This document shows positions 33,414-41,915 of a stretch of 64,000 nt of DNA, piece by piece (position 1 is the first letter of the stretch; every line of letters begins with the position of its first letter). This DNA is from Alloalcanivorax xenomutans. GTDB lineage: Bacteria; Pseudomonadota; Gammaproteobacteria; Pseudomonadales; Alcanivoracaceae. The position numbers and the translations under genes were made by a program. A model generated the notes under the pieces. It was not told the origin of the DNA. It saw only the letters and a list, made by a program, of their open reading frames with translations, and did no database searches. Where the stretch lies: assembly GCF_900217905.1 (NCBI RefSeq), contig NZ_OBMO01000002.1, positions 60,827-124,826 of the forward strand. Reading direction: 5' to 3'.

Positions 33414-35540
33414 TCACCATTGATACTGGTATCCGATCTTGGCGGTGATGCCCCGGGCGGGAATATGGCTGGTGTTTCTGCCGTTACGCAGCAACTGACC
33501 ATAAACGTGGTAGTAATCTTCGTTGAACAGATTTTCCACGCCGAGATCCACGCTGTGCCGTCCCTGCTGGTAACGGGTGCTGTAATCGACGGTGGAGTAG
33601 CTGTCCACTTTACGACTGCCAAAGCCCACTTCATCGTCGAAGGCATCATCCCGGGAGCCGCTGTAGTTCGCCTGCAGCCGGTGAGACCAATGACGTCCGG
33701 AAGCGTATTCAACGTAGACGTTCAACTGCAAGGGAGGAATACGATACCCGTTCAGTGCCTTCCATTTTCTGTCGGCCCTGTCATAGCTTTCCCCTTCCAT
33801 CCAGCTCAACAGGCCACCCAGCCGCCATTGCGCGTTCAGTTGATGGTCCATCGTGGCTTCAACGCCGTGGATCCGTTCCTTGGCGCGGCGCTGGGCAAAG
33901 GCAAAGTCCTGAATCACTACCGGACCAAGATCCGATGTGTTGTAGAACAGCGCCAGACTGGCCTGGGTGGCACCCCAATAGCCTCGCGCGCCCACTTCAT
34001 AGTTATCCGTCTTGATCGGTTCCAGCTGGGAATCGCCAACATCGAAATCGGACGGCGCGATGCGTAACTGCAAGCCCAGATCAGGCAATTCGAAGCCTTG
34101 GGAATAATTGGCGTAGACATCCACCGTGTCGTTCAGTGCATAGATGAGACCGGCGTTGAACAGGACGTCATCAAAATCCACTTCCCCGCCCTCGATCTGA
34201 TTCCCCTCTCCCAGAGTGGTGAAGTCATTGAAGGACGCCTCCGCGTACTCGTACCGGACACCGGCTTCGCCACGCAGTTGATCACTGAAGTTATGTTCCA
34301 GTTGGGCAAACACGGCGACGGTGTCCTGGGTCACCGGCGGCATGAAAAGACGATCACCGGTATCGATATAGACCAACCCGCCACTATTGTCGTAAGCGCT
34401 ACCGTCGTAGGTGGTCACCGGCATTTCGGTTTTTTCCCGCCCGCTATCCAGCCCCCAGCGGAGTAAAGCGGTCTCGCTCAAATCGGTGTTGACGGTGAGG
34501 CGACCGCCATAACTTTCACTGTCCAGATAGGTTTGGACCAAGGCGCCCCAAGAGGGAATTCCGCGCGCGTCGAACGGCGTGAAACGGGCATGATAGTCGC
34601 GATAGTAGAGCTGGGCATCCACCGCGCCAACACGGGTGTCGCCCGCGTGCCAGGCCAGATTCAACAGGCTGTTGTGGGTCCGGTTCTGTTCATTCAGGTG
34701 CAGCCCGGATATTGCTTTTGCGCGGGCCTCGCCGGGGGGGACATCATCGACCGCCGGGTCGGAGGCGTAATCGGTATCCTGCTTCGCGTCCAGGTGACTG
34801 CCCGACAATGTCAGCGTGCCCGTCGGCAGATGCCAATTGAGCTTGCCACCCAGACTCCAGGTTCCGGTGTCCGACATGTCCCCCTGGCTCGGCTCGGGCG
34901 CGATGCGGCGCCCGTTCCCGTCATAGAAAGCGCCTTGCTCTTCCCACGCCAGGTTAGCGCCATAGTCCAGATCGCCCCGGGCGCCCCCGACGGATTGCTC
35001 TCCCCGGTACCCCAGACCATCCCCGGTGACCTTGGACAAGGCACTTTGCAATTCCAGTTTGGTGACCGCTTGGGAACGGTTGCGGCGGGTGATGATGTTG
35101 ACCACGCCACCGGCGGCGCCGCTGCCATACACAGCACTGCCGCCTCGCAGCACCTCAATTCGCTCAATGTTGGCGGGATCGATGTTCATCAGATCACGGC
35201 TGATGTTCCGGCTGGTGTTCTGTGGAATGCCGTCGATCAGAACCAGCAGGTTTCTGCCCCGCAAGGTCTGGTTGAAATTGGTCAGCGTCTGGCTGGCCGG
35301 GGCCATGCCCGGCACCGTTTTCGCCAGCACTTCGCCAAGGTTAGCGGCGGTGCGCCACTGGGTTTCCAGCTCCTCACGCTCAATAACAGTCACCGCATGG
35401 GCCAGTTCGCTGGCCGCCATACTCTGGCGAGTGGCGCTGACCACAACCTGGTCCAGTTCGTTCGCGCCGGTCTCTTCCGCCCATCCGGACAACGGCGCCA
35501 AGACCGACACCAGCACCGGCAGGATTGTTTTGTTCGTCAT
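33414..35540 (-). CDS. TonB-dependent siderophore-type receptor
   Basis: 708-residue outer-membrane receptor taking up a large iron-related ligand with TonB energy. The signal peptide covers about 1-21. The TonB box is ELDQVVVSATR, followed by a plug domain with RGRNLLVLIDGIPQNTSRN, IERIEVLRGGSAVYGSGAAGGVVNIITRR. The C-terminal 22-strand barrel ends in KIGYQYQW with the terminal aromatic residue. A Fur-like box lies about 180 bp upstream, which supports iron control and a siderophore or haem substrate, though the exact ligand is unknown. It follows cobQ on the same strand but has its own promoter region and terminator. Confidence 0.92.
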   Translation of the reverse strand: MTNKTILPVLVSVLAPLSGWAEETGANELDQVVVSATRQSMAASELAHAVTVIEREELETQWRTAANLGEVLAKTVPGMAPASQTLTNFNQTLRGRNLLVLIDGIPQNTSRNISRDLMNIDPANIERIEVLRGGSAVYGSGAAGGVVNIITRRNRSQAVTKLELQSALSKVTGDGLGYRGEQSVGGARGDLDYGANLAWEEQGAFYDGNGRRIAPEPSQGDMSDTGTWSLGGKLNWHLPTGTLTLSGSHLDAKQDTDYASDPAVDDVPPGEARAKAISGLHLNEQNRTHNSLLNLAWHAGDTRVGAVDAQLYYRDYHARFTPFDARGIPSWGALVQTYLDSESYGGRLTVNTDLSETALLRWGLDSGREKTEMPVTTYDGSAYDNSGGLVYIDTGDRLFMPPVTQDTVAVFAQLEHNFSDQLRGEAGVRYEYAEASFNDFTTLGEGNQIEGGEVDFDDVLFNAGLIYALNDTVDVYANYSQGFELPDLGLQLRIAPSDFDVGDSQLEPIKTDNYEVGARGYWGATQASLALFYNTSDLGPVVIQDFAFAQRRAKERIHGVEATMDHQLNAQWRLGGLLSWMEGESYDRADRKWKALNGYRIPPLQLNVYVEYASGRHWSHRLQANYSGSRDDAFDDEVGFGSRKVDSYSTVDYSTRYQQGRHSVDLGVENLFNEDYYHVYGQLLRNGRNTSHIPARGITAKIGYQYQW

Positions 35541-35717
35541 GAAAAATCGTTCCCGATAACAGATCGCAAACCGACGAACCGAATTCCCGGTTCCTCGATT
35601 CATCGGACCCCAACAAGAGCCTGTTTAAGGCCTCCAGGAGCCCCTCGGATCATGCCCTTCCCCTTTGGCATGGTGTTGTTATGCCGTGGCGGGTCACCGC
35701 CTTTTGCACCATGCGAT

Positions 35718-35739
35718 GGTAATGAGAACTATTCTTGTG
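35718..35739 (-). promoter_or_regulatory. Fur box upstream of the TonB receptor
   Basis: The stretch GGTAATGAGAACTATTCTTG closely follows the Fur consensus of three NAT(A/T)AT-like units (AATGAGAA-c-TATTCTTG as an inverted repeat). It lies in the 255-bp gap before the receptor start, where an iron-repressed promoter would be expected. Confidence 0.75.
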
Positions 35740-35795
35740 AGCAAACATTCCGACGCCCAAACAACCAAAGCGCCACTTATCCGTACCATGGTCCA

Positions 35796-37289
35796 TTAAG
35801 TCGGCAAAAAATCCTGCAAATAATGCCGTAACGAAGTGAGGTCCAAGTGCTGTTCAACACTGTCGGCCAGACGATCCAGATCGGTCTGACGATGTTGCTG
35901 GTAGTCCACCGCCGCGGCTTGGGAGGGTTTCAACAGGGCATCACAGGCCCCGGCCCGATCAAACAGGCCATGCAGGTAGCCGCCCATCACCTGGCCGTCG
36001 TCACTGACCGCACCGTCCAGGCGTCCGCCCACATCGAACAGCGGCCGTTGCAGCGCCGGCCCGCGGGTGACGCCATTGTGAATCTCATAGCCGGTAACGG
36101 CTTCACCACCGGGCAGCAAACGCGCCACCACCTGCCGCAGCTGCTTGCCAGCCACCAGAGTGGTTTCCATATCCAGCAGCCCCAGTCCATCACTGCTGCC
36201 GGGCCGTCCCTCAATACCGTCCGGATCGTGTATCGCCCTGCCCAGCATCTGGAAGCCGCCGCAGATGCCCAGCAGTCGCCCGCCGTAACGTAAATGACGC
36301 TGTAAATAAGGCTCCCAGCCTTGCTCCCGCAACCATTGAAGATCGGCGCGGGTGTGTTTGCTGCCAGGCAGGATCACCCAGTCAGCCGGCGGCGGCGTTT
36401 GTCCCGGTCCGATCAGGTGCAAGGCAATACCAGGATGCAGGCGCAGCGGATCCAGATCATTGTGATTGCTGATGCGAGGAAAGACCGGCACCACCACGTT
36501 CAGCGCCTCACCGTCATGCTCACCGGCATCGGCCACCGCGTCTTCCGCGTCCAACAACAGGCCATGCAGATAAGGCAGCACGCCGAGCACCGGTTTGCCA
36601 GTGCGTTGCTCCAGCCAGTCCAGGCCGCTTTGCAGGAGAGCCGGATCGCCGCGAAAGCGATTGATGACGAAACCCACTACCCGGTTGCGTTCACTTTCGC
36701 AGAGCAGCTCCAACGTACCCACCAACTGCGCGAAGACACCACCCCGGTCAATGTCCGCCACCAGAATCACCGGGCAATCCACCGCTTCGGCAAAGCCCAT
36801 ATTGGCGATATCGTTCTCACGCAGATTGATCTCCGCCGGACTGCCGGCGCCTTCGGCGATAATCACCGGGTAACGCGCGGACAGATCACGCCACGCCGCC
36901 AGCACCGCCTCGCGGGCGGTGTTTTTGTAATCGTGATAGGCAATGGCGTCCATGTTGCCGAGCACCTGCCCTCGCACGATCACCTGGGCACCACGGTCGG
37001 TCTGCGGTTTGAGCAATACCGGGTTCATGTCACTGTGCGGCGCGAGGCCACAGGCCAGCGCCTGTAACGCCGTGGAGCGCCCGATCTCGCCACCATCGTC
37101 GGTCACCGCGCTGTTCAACGCCATGTTCTGCGGCTTGAACGGCGCCACCGCCACACCCTGCCGCGCCAGCCACCGGCACAACGCCGCCACCACCGTACTT
37201 TTTCCGGCATCCGACGTCGTGCCCTGCACCATTAATGTCACCGAGCCGCCGGTCACACGGAAAGGCGCGCTCTGATTTTCACTGTTCAC
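35796..37289 (-). CDS. cobQ: Cobyric acid synthase
   Basis: 497-residue ATP- and glutamine-dependent amidase that amidates positions b, d, e and g of adenosylcobyrinate a,c-diamide to give adenosylcobyrate. The N-terminal dethiobiotin-synthetase-like ATPase domain has [41 protein letters not shown]. The C-terminal class I glutamine amidotransferase domain has [15 protein letters not shown], the nucleophile-containing turn, and the late GYLHGLFD histidine. It is the last gene of the riboswitch-controlled operon, 19 bp after cobO. Confidence 0.96.
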   Translation of the reverse strand: MNSENQSAPFRVTGGSVTLMVQGTTSDAGKSTVVAALCRWLARQGVAVAPFKPQNMALNSAVTDDGGEIGRSTALQALACGLAPHSDMNPVLLKPQTDRGAQVIVRGQVLGNMDAIAYHDYKNTAREAVLAAWRDLSARYPVIIAEGAGSPAEINLRENDIANMGFAEAVDCPVILVADIDRGGVFAQLVGTLELLCESERNRVVGFVINRFRGDPALLQSGLDWLEQRTGKPVLGVLPYLHGLLLDAEDAVADAGEHDGEALNVVVPVFPRISNHNDLDPLRLHPGIALHLIGPGQTPPPADWVILPGSKHTRADLQWLREQGWEPYLQRHLRYGGRLLGICGGFQMLGRAIHDPDGIEGRPGSSDGLGLLDMETTLVAGKQLRQVVARLLPGGEAVTGYEIHNGVTRGPALQRPLFDVGGRLDGAVSDDGQVMGGYLHGLFDRAGACDALLKPSQAAAVDYQQHRQTDLDRLADSVEQHLDLTSLRHYLQDFLPT

Positions 37290-37308
37290 TGTTAACTATT
37301 CACTGCCT

Positions 37309-37920
37309 TTAAAGCTCTATTCCTTTCTGCGCCTTCACCCCCAGATCCTTGAACGCGTGCTTCACCACTTTCATCTCGGTGACGGTGTCGGCCAGTTCGA
37401 TCAATGGCTTCGGTGCGTAACGGCCGGTGACCACCACGTGTTGCATTTCCGGGCGGTCCTGCAGGTCATCCAGCACCGCGTCCAGATCCAGATACTCGTA
37501 GCGCAGGGCGATGTTCAATTCGTCCAGCACCACCAGTTTGTAGTCCGGGTCGCGCAGCATACGGCGCGCCTCGGCCCAGGCGGCTTCGGCGGCGGCCACA
37601 TCACGTTCGCGGTCCTGGGTATCCCAGGTGTAGCCTTCACCCATGACGTGGTAATCCACCAACGGCTGCGCGCGGAAAAAGCGCTCCTCGCCGGTTTTGA
37701 ACGCTCCCTTGATGAACTGCACCACGCCGACTTTCATGTCATGGCCCAGAGCACGCGCCGCCATACCGAAAGCGGAACTGCTTTTGCCTTTGCCGGGACC
37801 GGTCAGCACCAACAGCACGCCTTGGCTGTTCCGCGCACGGGCGATCCGCTCCTGCATGATTTTCTGTTTTTTCGCCATGCGCTCGGCATGGCGTTGCGGG
37901 GTTTTGGCGTCTTCACGCAT
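37309..37920 (-). CDS. cobO: Corrinoid adenosyltransferase
   Basis: 203-residue CobO/BtuR (CobA-type) enzyme transferring adenosyl from ATP to Co(I) corrinoids. The P-loop is LLVLTGPGKGKSSSAFGMAARALGH, followed by KVGVVQFIKGAFKTGEERFF and LVVLDELNIALRYEYLD, all family markers. The ATG at 37920 has GGAGA 8 bases upstream and overlaps the end of cobB by 8 bp. An upstream in-frame TTG would include the ribosome site itself. It supplies the adenosylated substrate used by CobQ. Confidence 0.95.
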   Translation of the reverse strand: MREDAKTPQRHAERMAKKQKIMQERIARARNSQGVLLVLTGPGKGKSSSAFGMAARALGHDMKVGVVQFIKGAFKTGEERFFRAQPLVDYHVMGEGYTWDTQDRERDVAAAEAAWAEARRMLRDPDYKLVVLDELNIALRYEYLDLDAVLDDLQDRPEMQHVVVTGRYAPKPLIELADTVTEMKVVKHAFKDLGVKAQKGIEL

Positions 37921-39235
37921 GGTCTTTATCTCCAACAAACAACGCCGCCACCGCTTCCGGCGCCGACGGAAAATAGCCGTGAAAGTAACTGGCGGTCAGA
38001 TTGCCTTGATGGAACACCGGCTCACCGCCGGTGCCGCTTTGTTTTTCACTATGCTGATCCGGCACGCGTGGCGTTTCCAACCTGGAGTAGTGGAAGGTAT
38101 GCCCACGCAGCTGCCCCCGTGGCAATGACAAGGCGTGCATGCCAAGCCCCTGCAGGCGTTCCATCATCCGCGCCGCGCCGGGCAGCAGGCCAAGCATGGC
38201 GTGGCGCCGGCCCTTGTTGTCCACCAATGTCTCCATGCAATACATCAGCCCGCCGCACTCCGCCAGGATCGGCTTGCCTTGTCGATGGTGGTCGCGGATC
38301 GACGCCCGCATGGCCAGATTCGACGATAACGCGCCGCCATGCTGCTCCGGGTAGCCGCCGGGCAACCAGAGCGCTTCCGCCTCCGGCAACGTCCGGTCAT
38401 TCAACGGTGAGAAAAAACACAGCTCGGCGCCCATGGCGGTGAGCAGATCCAGGTTGGCCTGATAGAGAAAGCCGAAGGCGGCGTCCCTGGCCACCGCGAT
38501 GCGACGGCCGGCCAACAGCGCCGCCGGCGGCGCCGGACAATCCGCGCTCAACGTCACCGCCTCCGGCAACCGGTCCAGGCCCGCCTCCGCCAGCACCGCC
38601 GCCACCGCATCCAGGCGCCGGTCCAGGTCGAGCAATTCCTCCGCCTGCACCAGCCCCAGATGCCGCTCCGGCAACGCCAGGTCCGGATGGCGAGGCACCG
38701 CGCCCAGCAGCGACAACGACGGCGGCAACGCTTCGGCCAGCATCTCACCGTGGCGCGGACTGCCCACGCGATTGGCGATCAGTTGCCGAACTCGCAGTTC
38801 CGGCCGGTAATCCGACAGGCCCTGGGCGAGTGCGGCAAAGGTCTGCGCCATGCCCGAAGCATCGATTACCGGAATTACCGGCAAGCCACACAGCACTGCC
38901 AGATCGGCACTGGAGGGCGAGCCATCGAACAGGCCCATGGCCCCCTCCACCAGCACCAGGTCCGTGTCACGGGCGGCCTCGGCGAGGCGCCAGCGGCACT
39001 CCGCTTCGCCAGTCATCCACGGCTGTAACTGATACACCGGCGCGCCGCTGGCGCGGGCCAGGATCATCGGATCGAGATAATCCGGGCCAAACTTGAATAC
39101 CCGCACACGGCGGCCGGCATTGCGGTGCAGGCGCGCCAAGCCGGCGGTGATCAGGGACTTGCCCTGCCCCGATCCGGGCGCGCTGATCAGAGCGGCGGGC
39201 GCGCAGCCCTCCACTCGGGAAACCGCTTGTGTCAT
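37913..39235 (-). CDS. cobB: Cobyrinate a,c-diamide synthase
   Basis: 440-residue CobB/CbiA amidase acting on the a and c side chains of (hydrogeno)cobyrinate with glutamine and ATP. The N-terminal ATPase domain has ALISAPGSGQGKSLITAGLARLHRNAGRRVRVFKFGPDYLDP, where the FKxGPDYLDP string is diagnostic. VEGAMGLFDG follows. The C-terminal amidotransferase domain has LPGGYPEQHGGAL and ILAECGGLMYCMETLVD with the nucleophilic cysteine, and a late HTFHYS. Its presence without corrin-ring genes nearby fits either salvage of incomplete corrinoids or a ring pathway elsewhere. It lies 25 bp after btuD. Confidence 0.95.
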   Translation of the reverse strand: MTQAVSRVEGCAPAALISAPGSGQGKSLITAGLARLHRNAGRRVRVFKFGPDYLDPMILARASGAPVYQLQPWMTGEAECRWRLAEAARDTDLVLVEGAMGLFDGSPSSADLAVLCGLPVIPVIDASGMAQTFAALAQGLSDYRPELRVRQLIANRVGSPRHGEMLAEALPPSLSLLGAVPRHPDLALPERHLGLVQAEELLDLDRRLDAVAAVLAEAGLDRLPEAVTLSADCPAPPAALLAGRRIAVARDAAFGFLYQANLDLLTAMGAELCFFSPLNDRTLPEAEALWLPGGYPEQHGGALSSNLAMRASIRDHHRQGKPILAECGGLMYCMETLVDNKGRRHAMLGLLPGAARMMERLQGLGMHALSLPRGQLRGHTFHYSRLETPRVPDQHSEKQSGTGGEPVFHQGNLTASYFHGYFPSAPEAVAALFVGDKDHA

Positions 39236-39260
39236 GGATGGCGGTCCTTATGTAAGAGAG

Positions 39261-40028
39261 TCAGCCCGGCAGGAATACCCGGGTGCCGTTTATTTCGGTA
39301 ACCATAAGCCGTTGCCGGTAGAGCTTCTCCAACGCCTCCAGTATCAGCATGGCGTCGGCGGGCCCATGGCACAGCTCACCGTCGGGATAGAGCAGCAGGA
39401 CCCGGTCACACCAGCGCGCGGCCAGGTTCAGATCATGCAGGCACAGACACAGGCCCGCGCCCTGTTGCGATTGCTGTTCCAGCAATCGCATTACCGCCAC
39501 CTGATGATGCAGATCGAGATGATTGGTGGGCTCGTCCGCCAACCACAGGGCCGGTTGTTGGGCCAGGGCCGTGGCCAGCGCCAGACGCTGTCGCTCACCG
39601 CCGGACAGGGTGCTTACCAGGCGCGGTTCCAGATGGCTCAAATCCAATAGGCGCAAAGCGTTCCGGGCCTGTTCCAGATCCGCGGCGGTTTCCATGCGCC
39701 ACGGTGGCAGGAACGGATGCCGGCCGATCAGCGCGGTCTCCAGAACGGTGGCGGGGAAGCCGTCCTGCCGTTCCTGAAACACCACCGCCAGCCGCTGGGC
39801 GACCTGACGGCGGCGCCATTGAGACAGCGGCTTGCCATCCAGCAGCACCTGGCCGGAACGCGGCGCGCGCAAACCCGCCAGGGTATGCAGCAGGGTGGTC
39901 TTGCCGGCGCCATTGGGGCCGAGAATGCCCCAGCGCTGCCCTGGTTCGATACGCAGACTCAGCGCCCGTCCGGATACCCGCCCGGGCACATCGATGATCA
40001 ACTCGCGAGTTTCCAGCACGCTCATCAT
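39261..40028 (-). CDS. btuD: Vitamin B12 ABC transporter ATP-binding protein
   Basis: 255-residue ATPase of the BtuD/FecE type driving import through BtuC. Walker A is WGILGPNGAGKTTLLHTLAG, the signature motif LVSTLSGGERQRLALATALAQ and Walker B LWLADEPTNHLDLHHQ, with the switch histidine in LCLCLHDLNLAARWCDRVLLLYPDG. Two adjacent ATG codons (40026-40028 and 40023-40025 region) overlap the btuC stop. Assignment to B12 rests on the btuB-btuF-btuC neighbourhood. Confidence 0.93.
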   Translation of the reverse strand: MMSVLETRELIIDVPGRVSGRALSLRIEPGQRWGILGPNGAGKTTLLHTLAGLRAPRSGQVLLDGKPLSQWRRRQVAQRLAVVFQERQDGFPATVLETALIGRHPFLPPWRMETAADLEQARNALRLLDLSHLEPRLVSTLSGGERQRLALATALAQQPALWLADEPTNHLDLHHQVAVMRLLEQQSQQGAGLCLCLHDLNLAARWCDRVLLLYPDGELCHGPADAMLILEALEKLYRQRLMVTEINGTRVFLPG

Positions 40029-41017
40029 CGGCTCCGGTACAGCAGGAACAGGAACACCGGCACCCCCAGCAGCGCCGTGATCACACCCACGGGCAACTGT
40101 TGCGGCGCCAACAGGATACGGGCCAGGGTATCCGCCAGCGTCAGTAAGATGCCGCCGGCCAGGGCGCTGGCGGGCAGAATCAGGCGCTGATCATTACCCA
40201 GCACCAAACGCAGCAGATGGGGCACGATCAGACCGACGAAGCCGACGCTGCCGGCGGTGGTCACCGCCACCGCGGTGACCAGGCTGGCCAGCACGTACAC
40301 GGAGGTCTCCAGCGGCCGCACCGCGACGCCCAGAGCCGCCGCTTGCAGCGGCCCGCGCGCCAGCACATTGAGAGGGCGCCCCAACGGCAACATGGCCGCC
40401 ACCGCGACCACCAGTACCAGCCAGGCCCAACCCGGGGCGCCGGCGTGAGAGAGATCCCCCATCAGCCAATACAGCATGCCGGGCAAACGCTCCGCCGGGC
40501 TCATGGTAAGCAGAAAGCTGATCACCGCGCTCCACCCCGCCGCCACCACCACGCCGGTAAGCAGCAACCGGGTCGGAGTCCAACTGCCACCGCCCCGGGC
40601 CAGGCCGAATACCAGCAACGTGGAGAGCAGGGCTCCGGCGAAAGCGGAACCGGATACCAGCACCGCTCCCGCGCCCAGCAGCATGGCGCCAAGCGCGCCG
40701 ACGGCGGCGCCACCGGACAATCCGAGCACGTAAGGATCAGCCAGCGGATTGCGCAACAGCACCTGCATCAGAGCGCCGGCCAGAGCCAGCAAACCACCGG
40801 TGGCGAACGCCGCCAGCGCACGGGGAGCACGCAGCGACCAGATCAGATCCCGCTGCAGTTCGTTGCCGCCGCCGGTGAATACCGCCCACAGATCGGCGGC
40901 GCCCAGCGGCACGCTGCCCACCGCCACCGCCAGGGCCATGGCCAGCACACCCGCCAGCACCAGAACCCACAGTGCGGTCCAGGGGTAAGCACGCGCCGGC
41001 GCGTCAACGCCGGGCAC
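40025..41017 (-). CDS. btuC: Vitamin B12 ABC transporter permease
   Basis: 330-residue FecCD/BtuC-type permease with about ten helices, a dimer of which forms the inner-membrane channel. Family markers are LRAPRALAAFATGGLLALAGALMQVLLRNPLADPYVLGLSGGAAVGAL and GSVGFVGLIVPHLLRLVLGNDQRLILPASALAGGILLTLADTLAR (the L-loop contacting the ATPase). The start is a GTG at 41017, overlapping btuF by 14 bp, and the end overlaps btuD by 4 bp, so translation of the three is coupled. Confidence 0.94.
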   Translation of the reverse strand: MPGVDAPARAYPWTALWVLVLAGVLAMALAVAVGSVPLGAADLWAVFTGGGNELQRDLIWSLRAPRALAAFATGGLLALAGALMQVLLRNPLADPYVLGLSGGAAVGALGAMLLGAGAVLVSGSAFAGALLSTLLVFGLARGGGSWTPTRLLLTGVVVAAGWSAVISFLLTMSPAERLPGMLYWLMGDLSHAGAPGWAWLVLVVAVAAMLPLGRPLNVLARGPLQAAALGVAVRPLETSVYVLASLVTAVAVTTAGSVGFVGLIVPHLLRLVLGNDQRLILPASALAGGILLTLADTLARILLAPQQLPVGVITALLGVPVFLFLLYRSR

Positions 41018-41897
41018 GGGCCTGCTCCAGGTGCTTGCACAGTCGGCGGGTGCCTTCCAGCATGCGCGGCGTGGGCCTTTGCAAGGTGGAAGGCGGAACG
41101 AAGAACAGATTGTCGCGACGCACCGCGGTGAGCGAACCGAACTCGCGCCAGGGATCGAGCCAGGCCGGGTTATCCTCGCCCATGCCGCCGGCGATGATCA
41201 CCTCAGGGTCCGCGCCCAGCACCGCTTCACGGCCGATGCGCGGCGTCAACGCCGGCAACCCGCCGAACACATTGACGCCGCCGCACAGACGGATGGCTTC
41301 GCTGATCAGGTGCCGGTCGTTCACCGTCATCAACGGTTCTTCCCATACCTGATAGAACACGGTGACCGGCTTGGCGTCGCCATGGCGCTGGCGCAGAGCA
41401 TCGATGCCGGCGCGGAACTGCTCCGCCACCGGCTCGCCCAACTGCTCGGTACCGGCCAGTCTGGAGAACCGTTCCAGGGTCGTGCCGATCATTTCGAAGC
41501 GGACTGGTTCGCTGTAATAGACAGTGAGGCCGAGCCGTTCCAGCTGTTCGATCTGAGCGGCCGGATTACCGCTGCGCCAGGCGATCACCAGATCCGGCTT
41601 GAGCGCCAGGATCGCTTCCAGGTCCAGCCGTTTATAGCTGCCCACCCGGGGCACTTTGCGCGCCGCCGGCGGCTCGTCGCTGAAGCTCACCGCGCCCACC
41701 ACCTGCTCACCGGCACCGGCGGAAAACAGCAGCTCCACCGCGCCCGGCGACAGCGCCACGATACGTTGCGCGGGCCGCTCCAGACAGACTTCACGGCCGA
41801 CATCGTCCTCGACGCAACGGGGTGCCGCCATGGCGGCCAGGGGCAACAGCGCGATCAGTACCATGAATACAGTCCATTGCCCCATTCTGGCCACCAT
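41004..41897 (-). CDS. btuF: Periplasmic cobalamin-binding protein
   Basis: 297-residue class III solute-binding protein delivering corrinoids from BtuB to BtuCD. The signal peptide spans about 1-25 (MVLIALLPLAAMA-AP). Two lobes joined by a long helix are indicated by RIVALSPGAVELLFSAGAGEQVVGAVSFSDEPPAARKVPRVGSYKRLDLEAILALKPDLVIAW and the second lobe's FGGLPALTPRIGREAVLGADPEVIIAGG. Length is somewhat longer than E. coli BtuF (about 245 mature). It starts 18 bp after btuB. Confidence 0.9.
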   Translation of the reverse strand: MVARMGQWTVFMVLIALLPLAAMAAPRCVEDDVGREVCLERPAQRIVALSPGAVELLFSAGAGEQVVGAVSFSDEPPAARKVPRVGSYKRLDLEAILALKPDLVIAWRSGNPAAQIEQLERLGLTVYYSEPVRFEMIGTTLERFSRLAGTEQLGEPVAEQFRAGIDALRQRHGDAKPVTVFYQVWEEPLMTVNDRHLISEAIRLCGGVNVFGGLPALTPRIGREAVLGADPEVIIAGGMGEDNPAWLDPWREFGSLTAVRRDNLFFVPPSTLQRPTPRMLEGTRRLCKHLEQARARR

Positions 41898-41915
41898 AAC
41901 ATTCTCCCGTTGCGA

